Shown here: positions 13,801-27,200 of the stretch, piece by piece | Layout: each line of letters starts with the position of its first letter | Position numbering within the stretch: position 1 is the first letter of the stretch | Origin: Formicarius rufipectus | Lineage: Eukaryota; Chordata; Aves; Passeriformes; Formicariidae | Direction of reading: 5' to 3' | Assembly: GCA_013399695.1 (NCBI GenBank) | Contig: VXAU01001770.1 | Span: 310,001-374,000 of the forward strand | Length of the DNA stretch: 64,000 bases | The notes under the pieces: model-generated | What the model was told of the DNA's origin: nothing | Seen by the model: the letters and a program-made list of their open reading frames with translations, nothing else | Databases searched by the model: none | Position numbers and translations under genes: made by a program

Positions 13801-16800
13801 TTTGGTTTTTTAAGCCATCACTAAGACAATGTTTTCTTTGTGGAGGTGAGCCTTTTAGTCGGGTGAGAGAATGGATAGCTCGAAACCTAGTAGTGGTTTA
13901 ATATGTGCGAAATAGTTGCATGTCATTGTAATGAAGTCAACCTCTGTTGCAAGATAATTACATCTGGATGTGGTGAAGCATAAATGCACTTTTATTAGGC
14001 AAGAAAATACCATAAATGTGTTGATCTACTTACTAATAGTAGGCAGAACATACTGGTTTTCTCTGCATCTTTGTAAAACGAAAAAGGTAAAATGGAAGAG
14101 AGACTTCTAGAAAACTGAAATTCGGTTTGGAACTTGGTGCCAAGTGGTACCTGTGTTATGTCATAGCAGAGAATTTTGGATTACACAAAGTGAAAGTTCT
14201 AAGAGAAAGAGTTTTTGTCTTTGTCTTGTGGAAATTATCTACCTTATGAAGCACTTCTGAAAAGCTGGTGATTTAATTACAGCTGTATAATAGTATGTGT
14301 GCACTTAACCATTTGGCTTCCAAGTTAAGCATATCCTGAACTGCCTTTCCCATTAAACAGGAGCTGCTGCATGGAGGTTCTGGCAGAACACCAAGTTTTG
14401 TAAAATAAATGTAAATTGATACAGACCTCTCTGTGCAAGGCCTAGAATAATTTTATTCTACCTGAAGACACCAGAACAAAATGCCAAATACTAAAGGCCT
14501 GAATTTGGATCGATTCTTGATGTCCCAGCCTTCCTTTGCAAATTGTCCACTTTTCTACATGTAGAATTTGCTGTTTTGCCCTCAGTGCTCATGCTGTAAT
14601 ACCTAGGCAGTTTATATATTAGAAGGATTCTTCTAGTAATAAAGGAAATTACGAGTGAACACAAAGAAGGAACACATAAACTTTGGTTCATGCTATAAAA
14701 CTGAGAACTTGTAGCATAAGCAAAAAGACATACTTTTTATTACTTGGGGTCTACACCTCTGTCATTCATGGTACTGGAAGATAGGCTTCCCTCACCCATA
14801 CTGCTGAATGTGGAATTGTTCCTTACAATTAAGTGTAGTTACAGAAAGGGGCTTCAGAAAATGGTGTCTCATGTTCCGTGTTGAAAGTCACTTACCTGAT
14901 GCATAAAATTCTCATCCTGAGTGGTTGCTGCATATTCACATAGGCTCTGCCAGAGTTTACTGATTGGAATATTTCTGCTTGTCTTCCCTCAGAGAGGCTG
15001 GCTGTAATAAGATATTCAAGACTGTCTATTGTACTGAGTTTCCTCCAAACTGACTATGCTTTTCCTGGGAGAGTGAAGTTACACACACTAGTTATATGAC
15101 AACACAGCATGTCCTCTGCTTTCAACGCTTCAGTCAGCTAAAACAATAACTTCGCTTGTGAACTACAGATCTAGGCCATTCTGACTCACCTTCCTTCTAA
15201 ACTGCATCTACTTTGTGTGAAATGGAGTCAGGCTGTCTGCAAGTTTAAACTAAATTTGAAGGGAAGTTAGGAATCTCAAAGAAGTGCATGTGTGGAAGGG
15301 AGACATCTGGATAGGTGCCCACATTGGTACAGGGGTAGCTGTGTGATCCCAAACTTGGTTTGATTTGATCAGCTTTCTGGCCAGGCATTTGGAGTCAACC
15401 ACAACATGTATTGCTTTTGTTAAAGCTGATAACTTTAAGCATGAATGAGCTTAAAGCTGATAGTTTTAAGCATGGCATCATTGTGAGGAAGAGAATGAAA
15501 AGACTTTAAGGGAAGAGTATAGTTATAAAGGGCATGAATAGGACCACTGTGGAATGAAGAACAGAGAAGACAGACCTAGAGGACATCAAATTTCACTAGT
15601 TCTACCAAAGAGTCAGTGTCTTGCTCAAAAAGGAAAGGCCTGGGCTCTGGGGTTCTCTCTGTACATTTGGTGCTTTCCTGTAGAAGGCCATGGAAGTTCT
15701 TGCTGAATTACTAATGTGGATTATCTTGTTTTGCAAATGTTTCAGGCTCCTTTTTGGTGATATGCAATTTAAAAGTGACTTCTCCTCCCCCTTTCCTAGT
15801 AATAGATTTATATTTATATATATTTATATATATTAAATTTATATGTTGCAAATCTGCTGTTTCGCATCCCTCTTCCATTTTGCCTTATTGTGTATTGCTT
15901 CTGTAACTTGTTCCTGTTATTGCTCTTTATAAAAGGTAATTGTGTTTATCCTAGTAGAGGTTAATATAGACTAAATTATTCAAAAAGATAAGTTTTATTC
16001 TGTCTTTGAAAGTGTCTAATTCGAGCTCAGGCTACTTAGGTTCTCATGACAGGCTGTAGTTGGCTGTAACTATTCATCAGTAAGTATTTACAAATACTTT
16101 TGTGGTGAAAGCTTTTGTTGCAGAAATGGAAACTTTTTTAAAGTACTTGGGTACATTTGATGTCCTTGATCATTTCAGAATATGCTAAAAAAGCCCAAGT
16201 GACCCAGAAGACAGATGTAGTCTGAAAATCTTGTCCAACTGGAATCCTTGTAATGCGTAGTCGAAGAGATGTGTAGGGCATTTAGGTCTGTCCCAGGGAG
16301 TATGCATAGATTAACCTCTGGGCTTCCTCTGTACATTGTGTCTCATTCCATGTGCATCTAGGATCATTCCATGAGCCTAACCTGTGCGTGTGCTTTAGTG
16401 TTGTGTGTCATCTGTACAAAAAGCCTCACAGACACTTCAGGATATTGTTGTTCTGTTTAACAAGTTCAATCATGCCAGTGACTGATATAAATCAGTAATT
16501 GAATTCTTTTGCTCTGCAATTCATTACTTTGTTTCAAAGTTTATACTCATATGCCTAAAACTAGGCATTTAAGTGCTTTGCTGGGCTTAAATCATTATCT
16601 ACGATTATCCGGATATTTTGAATGCTTTTGAGAGACAGTTTTTTCTTCTCTGCTTGCCTTTTTATTTTTCCTTTTTTTTTTATATTGTTTTTTAAAAGGT
16701 CTTCCAGACTTAGTAGTGAAATGTAATTGTTATGTAGTGCAGATAAGAAAAATTATACACTTCGTAAGTTAGTAAGTTGCTGCTATCTTTGAAATACCAT

Positions 16801-19800
16801 ACATGAACAGACCTAATTAGAATTAGGATTCTGAAAAAGCATCTTACAAGTTGTTTACAAAGGTATGGCAAGATTTCAATATGAATACTTTTTTTTTTTT
16901 TTTTCAGATTTAGAAGGAAATGCATATCAAAACAACCAGCTGCTAAAGATAATTCTCACCATGCATCAGTTTATCATCTCCTCTGCAGACATGCTTCAGA
17001 AACTAATTGACCTATATCCTTTGTAATATTCACCTGCTGTTTAGGTAATATTTGATAGCCTGACAAGTTTGAGGTGGGTAAGAAGAAGATATTTAATCTA
17101 TGGGTATATTACTGTACTACTAATGAAAGAATATTCTTTACATTTTTTGTTATATGGTGTGCATTTCTGTGGTTTATGTTTGGGTTTTTTTGCACATCTT
17201 TTGGTTTAACTTACCATACACAGAGCAAAAAGATGAAACTCCAATTCAGGTTTTAAGGATAAATCATCCTCGGTGAACTGTAAGGGGAATATCTAGCAGA
17301 TGTTAATGTAGGCACCTCAGTTAGGTACTGTAACCTAGGCTTAAGTTTCACATCTGCTTCCCTCTCTATCCTTCATACAAGTCAAAGAGAGAAGAACAAA
17401 AGTGTTATCAATAAAAATTATTTCTCTCACACTCAAAATTACAATGCACTGAAATAAATAATAAACCTTTCCTTTCTATTTGTTTCTATTTTGAGCTGAC
17501 TGCCTGGACTCATACATGTGTGTTTCTGGCTCATTAGATTTTTCTTAATGTAGCTGCTGGATCACATTGACAATAATAGCCTTTCTTAGGAATTTTTAAT
17601 TGTGGAATATGTTTCCTGTCTCCTTAGCTTCACAGAATGTTTACTCCTAATTGGATGAGCACAGTGCAGGAAGGAGACCTGTCAAGCTAAGAATCTCGAG
17701 CCAATTTTGCTACAATTTGATTTAGATAATCCTTTCTTTCCTCAAACTCAGTGTCTCACAGGCATTTAAAAGCAGCATCGTTGACAGCAGAGCTTTACTG
17801 TACTGCTGCTTCTGTAACCACAAGTGTTAGATTAAGTGTGCTGAGCATTTGACTTAGGTTTATGTGCTCTGTGGAAATGAAAGAAAGTTAGTGCTTGCAT
17901 CTTTCTGAGGTGGAATATTTCCTATAGTCAGAGAAGTGATTCAAACCTTTGCCAGACTTTCGTATTTTGCATGCCTAGTTTTTAGCTCCATATAGCTCCC
18001 TGTAAAGACACTGAAAGTTAAACACAGTTTTGAATGGATCAGGTAGTCTGGGCTCTTGTATTTTGCAAAACCTTGCATATGTCCCAGTTTCACTATTTTT
18101 TATATCCTAAATGGCATGAGAGATTTTAGGTGGTTATAGACTGTTTGTAAGCCATCTAACTTGAGACATTCAGCCTGGGGCCTTTCGAAATATTTGGGAA
18201 CTTACTCAGACCTCACCAGTTCTGTAGTCAGCCTAATGTAAGCATGCAATATGGGTGTTTAAATTGTGGATGGTATGTTCCCTCAGTTGCAGCAGATTTA
18301 GGTTCCAGTTACTTTCAGTCAGACTGTGAGAGGATCCACAAGGTATCTTCATTAAATTATGTTTTTCAGACATGAAAGAGGAATCAAGACATGCATAATA
18401 CATTTTTCAAATGGAGTTTACCTGTCTTCAGCAGACATTGGCTGCAATATCAAAAAATGTTTTATAGAGCTAATAGACTAAAAATATGGGTGTTTCTTTC
18501 CAGTTATCACAACAAGTCAAATGAAAACTGTTGTGTAGCTAGATAGGTGAGGTTACTATGGAGACACCTGTCACATTTACTCTACCATTGTATACAACTG
18601 GTTATGTTTAAAAGAAAATAACATTTTTCTCTTAAAAGCTCCAGCAAACTGTAATTAGCTGAAAAGGATTTCTTCATAAATGCAGTGATTTATAAATTTG
18701 GTATTACTATTTGAAATTTTAATGATATGTGCAAGGACATGAGTTTTATTAGAAACTGGGATGCACGTTACAAAGAAACATGTAGAAAACAGAATAGTTT
18801 CAGTACTCAGTACTTGGGCAACTGCTACGTTATTACTCATAGTAGTCATAGTTTCAATAAACTATGGTGACAACATTGGTTTATACTTTGTATACGCTTG
18901 TGTAAAACCCTAATCTGATATTATATGCCATCAGTAGAATGATTTCTATTGCTTACAGTTTGGGAAGTATCAAACATGTTGCGTTTCATATCATATGTGA
19001 ATGGATGTCGTTTCCCATAACAGTTTTCCTACCTATCTTAATGCTTTGGAAAATAACTCTTCCATGATGTGTGTAAAGATATGCTATTTTGTGAGGTAAG
19101 TATATTCTTGGTTGGTCGCTATTAGTTTGCAGTCATCCATTTGGCATATATAAGTATGTTTTTGCATATTTTAAGTTGACATTGAAAAGAAAACCAGGTA
19201 TCCTGCTCCAGCTTTCCAAGATTCATTTTGGCAGCTTTACACAAAAAGGCCCACACAGCTGGCTGTGAGATCTGTTTAAGTCATGTTTGCCCTTTGTGTT
19301 CTCTCCCCAGTTCTGTTGCAGGGGCAGGAAGGACTGAACATCTGAGAGGGTATTTGGTTGCTGGCCAGGCTCAACCTACCACATGAGTGACAAGTCACAT
19401 GTAGGAATTGAAATACGAAGTACATGACTGAAACAGTAGGAATGCCCCACATTCTCTGAAAATATTTTGTGCATGCAGGAATGAATCACCTAAAAACTAT
19501 TAAATAGATTTAATAAGTAAATTTTTGTGACTATCATAGTGTATTTTTCAATGTCCAGACCAAATAATTTAAAGTTTTAAAGGAATATATAAACTATAAA
19601 AGTTCACAAAGAAGAACTCAGCGTGCATATTATCCAGATTTATAGTGAAACTAGAATTTTTGATACTGAGTTTATTGTAAACTCATATGTAGTATACTTC
19701 TATACAGCATTAAGTCAGCTAGTTTCTCACTGGTTTTTAGTCTTGAAATTTTGATTTTTGATAAAAAGCATCTAAAAGCAAGATTTACCCCGCAAAGTTG

Positions 19801-21234
19801 GTCAAGAAGAAATACAACGTGTAAAGAGGAACAGATATCTAAATTTCAGCCTTACTGATGTTAGAACAAAACTTTTTTGTGTGTGTGTTTTAATTGTGCA
19901 ACAGGTATTGGATTACAGAGTTCTGGATTATGTTCAAAATGGACTCTAAACTATCCACAACTATGGAGGAATTTCAAGAGCTGGTTAGAGCTAATGGTGA
20001 GGAGTTGCATTGTCGTCTAATTGACACATCTCAAATGTGAGTGCCAAAGTCTCAATATGCTCAGAAAATAAACCTGTGAATTTTCTTTATTCAAATATAA
20101 TGTCTCTCATAAGTCGTATGTTTATGTTTATAATTATTAAAGATGAAATACACATCATGTAGTGGAACAGATGCCTTCCAGGAATGGCTTAGGTAGAGTT
20201 TAGCTGCAGCATAGATTTTGTGCTGATTGTTTATGCTGCCTTAGGTTTACTCTAACCAGGGAACTGAGAAAATTTGTAGAGTTCTAACGATTTTGAAAGA
20301 GCACTTGAAGTCAGTGAGGAGAAAACAATTTGGTTGGGTAACAGATGAGGTTACAGAAGTGTGTTTATATTTTAGCTTCGAAAGTAAGTGAGGATATATA
20401 TTATTGCATTGTCAGGCTCTTGATACTGTTTTATGTGATTTTAATAATAAAGTACTTGTCCTGTCAAGAATAAATCCTGCAGCTATGCATCGCATAGTTA
20501 TTTCTTGGGAGGGAAACTTGCCCTGTTATACGAGAGTAAGATAGTTCCATGGAACTGTACAACAGTGTGAATTCATACTTTGGGTGGAAATGCACAGGTT
20601 AAAGCAGAGCAGAATTTAGCATATATTTGAGATCTTGTTATGAAATAGGATATTTAATTTTTCAAATGCAAATAAGTTTCATTACTCCACAGGTGAATAG
20701 CAAAGGGCAACAGTTCAGACTCAGAGGCTGATCAAGTAAATCTGTAAGAATTATTAAATGAAGGAGCACTGAATGTGTTCAATGGAGACAAAGTTACAGA
20801 TAGCTGTTCTGGAAATGCAGTATAGAATTTCATGCAATTTAGCAATGTAATTGTATTGTATCTAATATGCTGCATCAATATAATAAAGGCTACCAATAAT
20901 ATTTTTTCATGTAGTCTCTAATGCAGGAAAGGATCTTGCTGTTTAGAAATTTTAATAATTCACTTTTTAATGCAATAAAGGTTGAAAACAGTATAACCTT
21001 TATATTGGGGAAAGACAAAAATTTTGCTCTTCAGAAAATAGTTCATGGTAATTCTGCTTTTAAAGCAATTCTAGGGATTGGTCTAGAAAGCTGACGCAGC
21101 GTGTAAAGGCCAACACCAGTAAGAAACGGAAAGTCTCTCTTCTTTTTGATCACCTTGAGCCAGAGGAGCTGTCAGACCACCTTACCTATCTTGAATTTAA
21201 GTCTTTCAGAAGAATATCAGTAAGTAATTAATTT

Positions 21235-21279
<45 letters not shown>

Positions 21280-24200
21280 ATCTATCTATCTATTTAAAGT
21301 AAATATGGGAAAGACACAGAAAATATGGCAGAGAGGTAGTATTACAGGACTAATTCTGCTGCACAACTGTTGACAAGCTGAGTCTGTGTCCAGACTCCTT
21401 TTTTGTTTTACTAGTGTTGAAGGTGGCCAGTGATACTTACTTTGGCTTTTGCTACAGCCATTTGAAAGAGGAAGAGTGAATCTGCACTGTAGAACAGAGC
21501 CAGGGCAAGGTCAGTTAGAAGAGGAGGACACCTTCTTCCAAATCCAAGATCTTCCTCCTAAATCTCTTTTTGTTAGAACAAGTGATAAAATTGGGCACAA
21601 GAACAAGTAGCCTCCTTTGACTCAAATCAGTAATCAGGCTGAAATGGGATGAAGGAAATTTGGAATATTCTCCTGGAATGCTGACCTTGTGTGGCAGTAG
21701 GGAACAGTGCAGCGTTCCTGTGCAGTGACTAATGGACTGTGTAGAAGCTGTCTCATGGATTCTGCTTGCTTTTTTTAATTGTGCATGACAAAATAACGTC
21801 TAGAGATAGGAAAGCACTTTGGAAAATGCCTTTTTTTAATATAAGGGTGGTTTAAAATATTTTATTAGATAAGCTTTCAAGTACATAAACAATTCTTAAG
21901 GATTTATCTCATTTTCTTTCATTTGATTTGTTTCCTCAGCTATGTTTGTAGCTGATAAAATGCAAACTTCCCTCTGCACCTTGGCTTCACTTGCATCGTT
22001 GTATGCTACAACATTACCTCTACTCAAACCTGATACAGTTCACATATGGAAAAGTGAATGTTAGAGACCAAAATCTAGGACTGTTGCAAAGTCAGTGTGA
22101 TGATAAAAGTGAAAGCAAAGTGGATTTTTTAGTGGATATTTGTTTTGTCATTGTTATTGAGTGGGTTTGGGTTTTTCTGTAACACTACAATTGAAGATGA
22201 ACGCTTGCAAGGAAAGGGTCTCTCAATAGATGGAAGATTTCACAGTTGTATGTTAGTGTACTTTATTTTGAGCTGACAGTACCTGACTATGTTTTGTTTA
22301 AATTCAAAAAGCTGTAGAGCCAAAGTCATGCACAGACTGCTGCCTGTAGGCAGTACTAATGTGCAAAGCTTACGTAACTCTTCACATTTAAAAGCCCTGT
22401 GCAGATATAAGGTAATTCATGATTACTGAGTATAACAAATATGGTTTTAGTCAGTGTCAGATGTGTCATGGGGTTCCAACAGTTACATACATATATACCA
22501 AGACTTCAGATCAGAAAATAATGTGTAATTAATAAATAGCTATATTAATTAAATCTTTACAAAATGTGTTCATGATATGCTAAGCCATAAAATCCTCTGT
22601 TCTTCTAACATGGCACCATATACTGGGAGAAAAGCTGTAAATGTTCTTAGTCACAGAAATAACTATTTAAAGGTTTGGTTATTTGAAAGTCAGAAAGGAA
22701 TACTTGATCCCCTGAACATATCCAGCACACAGCAAGATCTTCCATGAGACACCGTGTTTCTTGCAGCAAATTAAAATGAAGGGAGCAATGTTCACAGAAT
22801 AATGACTGCAGATATGCTGGTATTTGCAAACTGTTTTAATTTATAGTCATAAAATACAGGGAGGCTACACTTTTGTAAGAATCTCAATTCTGCATTCCTG
22901 TTCAGGCTGTTAAGTTAGCCACTTCAATAACAGACTCTTGCAGAACTTGGACTTCTTTACCATATCTTCCACTAACAATTTTGTTACAGCTGGCATCATT
23001 AATAAATTTGTGCACCACAATTATTTCAAAACTTTTAAGTAGCAGGTTAGATATAAATTTCTTCAGCATTGAAAAGACATTTTTTTCTGAAAGCTGCTGA
23101 GAACAAAATATAAACTGGTTCATAATTGTACTGAAACTGCTATGAAGTATATAATTAAATAGTCAGGTATTGCAAAATTACGTATCCGTATGGAGTAGTT
23201 GCTTAAATTTGAAGATCCAGTCAAACCTGGCTAGAGTTCAAAATTCAAACAGTAATTGTAATGTAAGTACCATGTAATCTCAGAGACAGCTCTACTTGTT
23301 GTTAATTTTCTTTCATTTTTGATTTAATAAGATGACAAATCCAGAGATGTCTGCTGTCATATATGCTTTTAAAGTGTTAATAGTTCTTATTAAACAGATG
23401 GAAAAAAATTATAAAGTTGCAAGAAAGTGAGAGAGGGAGAGCAAGAAATGAACAACAGCCTGACAATTTATGGCCTTTCCTTAAGGATCAGTGCCATTCA
23501 GCATATTCCCATGGCCTTAAGAAAGAACTGTATATCTATTACAGCTACAAATGTTTTTGGTAAGATGTTAGTATTAGTGGTCATAATAAAGAATTAATGT
23601 ATAAATCCCGTGCCACATTTTCAGATTATTCAAATTCTGATGTATTTTTGTTAATGGATAAACCAAGAGAATGGATAAACACTGCATCAGCAAAAGCAAA
23701 TGATTAGTTCTCTTTGATCTTAATGGGAAGAATGGTTTTAAAAGGTTTATGTGTCACATACAGACATCTATTGAATAATTTCTGATTGGCTTGGTTAAAT
23801 AAGAGAATCTCACAAGATGTATTAAAAATACTAAGGCACCTGTAGTCCTGCTTCTTAATGGTCTTATCTCAGTTTCATATTAATCTCATTGAACTTGCTT
23901 TTTGTATTAGTGTAGCTTAATTTATAAGTTAGTAGCTACATAAACTGAACTCCCTTAAACTATTACTGACTTCCTAGATTACACTTTAAATTCAGCTTAA
24001 CCTTCCCTATGGAAACCTAGACTCAGTGAACCTATGAAGCCACTGAAGCTGAGAGGAAAGTCCCAATTCAACTCATCCTAGGGTTTGTAAGAGCCAAGGC
24101 ATTTGAGATATGGCAAAAAGATGCTTTCAGTTAGTTGAAGCCTCTGCTGTGAACTGGAAAAAGCTTTTATGAAGGAAATAGTCATGGATATTTAAGGTAT

Positions 24201-27200
24201 AAAATATATTTTTTTATATTTTTTTTGAAAAGCAAACCTCTGCACACACATCCTGAATTACATGAAACTGTACATGAATTTTCATTTGGGCTTCTTTTTG
24301 TTTAAGTTCTCAGATTATCAGAACTACATTGTGAATAGTTGCGTGAAAGAGAATCCAACAATGGAAAGATCAATTTCTCTTTGCAATGGTATTTCTCAGT
24401 GGGTGCAGCTAATGGTTCTCAGCAGACCAACACCACAGCTCCGAGCTGAAGTGTTCATCAAGTTCATCCATGTTGCACAGGTCAGTTAAAATCTGACAAG
24501 TTTGGTGTTTATTTTGTCTTTCTTGGATACTTTTATATTCTTTAATAGTCCTTTTTCTTCCTTTCCCCATGATACCCCTGTAAAGTGAACTGGGGGTGTT
24601 GGCACTGGCGTCCTGGTTCATACACACCACATGTGTATATGTGTATGCAGTGCTGTCATACCAAGTATTCAGAAATTACAGTGTCAGGGCACCAGGACTT
24701 TCTCCTAGTCATTCTCAAGAAATTGTTTTCACAGAAAAACTAGACTTGCTTTTGAATCAGCATGTGAGATTCCCAGCTGTGGCTCTGTACCTTTCCAAAG
24801 CATGAACCACTCTCATGCTTTCGGCCGTAATTAAAAGCATTCCACTGGAAACGCCTTTCTGGCTAAAAGCAGAGCTATCGTTCTGTTGGCATTCTTTGCA
24901 TACTAATTCAACTGCAGTCATAACCAAGATAATAGACAGTGTTTCCCTGTGGTGGTGGACTCTGGAAAGAGGAAGAAGTACTGAGGAAGTACTTTGAAGA
25001 CTTAGTGGATCTGCAAATTTAATCTCTGGTTTAATAACAGTAGAGTAAGTCCACGTTAAGCACAGTAAAATCACAACTCGCTACCAAAATATATGAAGTC
25101 AAATGGCACAAAACTTGTAAAACTTCAGAGTAAGAAAATAGAGGAAATGTAAAATTTGATTGTGCATGTTTAACAACTTGAACCTTTCAATAATAAATAC
25201 GGATCTTTTTGTACATCAACACAGAAGCTCCATCAGCTGCAGAATTTCAATACATTAATGGCAGTGATTGGAGGTCTCTGTCACAGTTCCATTTCCAGGC
25301 TCAAGGAAACAAGCTCATGTGTTCCTCATGATGTAATTAAGGTTAGTATTGCTTCTCTTAAGTTTTCAAATAAGATAACACTTAACTTCTTTTTTTTTTT
25401 TTGGCATTATATACACAAAAATCAGCCTTGCTTCCCTGGATAAGATGGAAAGACAGAACAAAAATTCCTTTGGTTTTGAAGGGGTTTTATTTGTCATTTC
25501 ATCTCTTCATCACCAGTTACTCCTGCACTTTTTCCAATCCCACCTTTCTTCAAGATTTGCATAGATTCTCTAAGATTTCTCTTTTAGTGCTCAGATGTGA
25601 CAAGTTGCATTTTCATGTATATGCAGTAGTAATGAATAGCATTTAAACACAAAAGCAGAGAATTGGATCCTAGAATATTTGAGAAGAAAACTATTGTCAC
25701 CCAGAGCACCACTGACGATCTGTCGTGAAATGTTAGCTCTGTACTTCAAGTTTAAAACTGAAAGGACTGGTTTTGTTCACCTGGCCTTTTCCCATGATGG
25801 ATTTTAACTAGTTCAGGGTTGAACAAACTTAATATACATAATAATGTTAGAAATCTGTTTTAATTTCCAGGTAAATTCTTGTGAAAAGAGTAATTCTGAG
25901 TAAACTCCTTAACAATAACATGGGAGTTCTTGTGCTGTATGTCAAAACCAGAAACAGTAACCAGTGTTAATTTTTTTTTTCTTTTTATTTTTAGGTGTTT
26001 AATGAAATGACAGAACTGCTTTCATCTTACAGGAATTATGATAGTTACCGACGGGCCTATAACGAGTGCAGTAACTTTAAGATACCAATCCTTGGGGTCC
26101 ACCTGAAAGACCTGATATCACTTTATGAGGGCATGCCAGACTACTTGGAGGACAAAAAAATTAACATATATAAATTATACTCCTTGTATAACCACATAAA
26201 TGAGCTGATACAACTCCAGGAAATGCCACTTCCTTTAGAGGCTAATATGGACCTTGTTCATTTACTTACAGTAAGTCTGTTAGATAAATACCTTCATGAA
26301 ATAATTTCATATATCTCTCAAACAACTAATCAGAGAATTCAATTAATTTAATTATGAATACATAATATTGTAAGATTTTTGTCCCCTTAAGTAATAGAAG
26401 AGAAAAAGCTGGTGGTACTGATTTATCTGAGTTACCAGCAAGAGCAGAGGTGCCAGTTCAGCTGTATGCTTCCAATTATTTCTGTAAGGGAAGGAATTGT
26501 TTATTTCTGCTTCACTACAGTAGTGTGCACTCTTTGCTTTCAAAAAGGAAGTGCTCTGAATCCTCTGCTGATTAAGCCTAAATAAGGGAAAAAGATAGAA
26601 AGCTTCCTCAGATGCACCCTGGAGGCAGAAGATTGCATACAAATATTCCTTGTGTTGAAAACACAAACTTTCACATAAAAGTTCAGTCCTTCAAGATACT
26701 TCATTTCTAACCAAGTTTCTTTTGGTAATTAAAAAACAGTCTGACATAAACATTAGTCATATGTAGTTGTTATACTACACTTCTAGTCATATCCAGTCAG
26801 TGCCATGTTGCTAAAACAATTTATACTACCTAGGCTTTATGTTACAACAATAGTTTTAACTACTTCCAGCAAGTTAAAATACTACCTTTTATTAAAATAG
26901 TAAATCTACCTTTTGGTTCTCAGTTTTGTCTAGCCTTAACAAGTATCTCAGCTTGAAAAAAAACTAGATAGTCGACTTCCACTTTTTGGTTAGAAGCCCT
27001 GACTCAGGAAAAAGCTAATAGATAAAAATGCTTATGTGCCTCAGGCTATTTTTTATCTCTGGGAGCACTCCTGTGTGAAATTAAGCACACATGCCCAGGG
27101 CCTGAAACAGAGCAACATGAATTTCTTACTTCTTCCTGCTATGTGTTTAAATGTTTTGTCTGAAATTATTCTAAATATCTTTTTTTTTAAATAATGCTTT

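Larger units (their letters stand above)
1811..16907 (+). other. RASGRP1: RASGRP1 intron 2, 15.1 kb
   Basis: The largest intron in the window. It is AT-rich and holds a diverged minus-strand LTR at about 8733-9245, a T/G-rich run at 13728-13794, an AT-rich stretch near 15805-15845, and a short imperfect tandem duplication at 15420-15474. I see no coding exon, RNA gene or CpG island. The longest open frames (4460-4777, 8998-9282, 13157-13423) have no recognisable protein content. Confidence 0.75.

Noticed and set aside
17022..19023. Conventional GT-AG boundaries for the 17-19 kb intron
   Set aside because: Using GT at 17022 and AG at 19023 adds residues absent from the family and breaks the frame or alignment; AT-AC ends fit exactly.
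25342..26351. Extension of the 25995 open frame past 26270
   Set aside because: Homology stops at the gtaagt donor after 26270; the 27 extra codons are intron.
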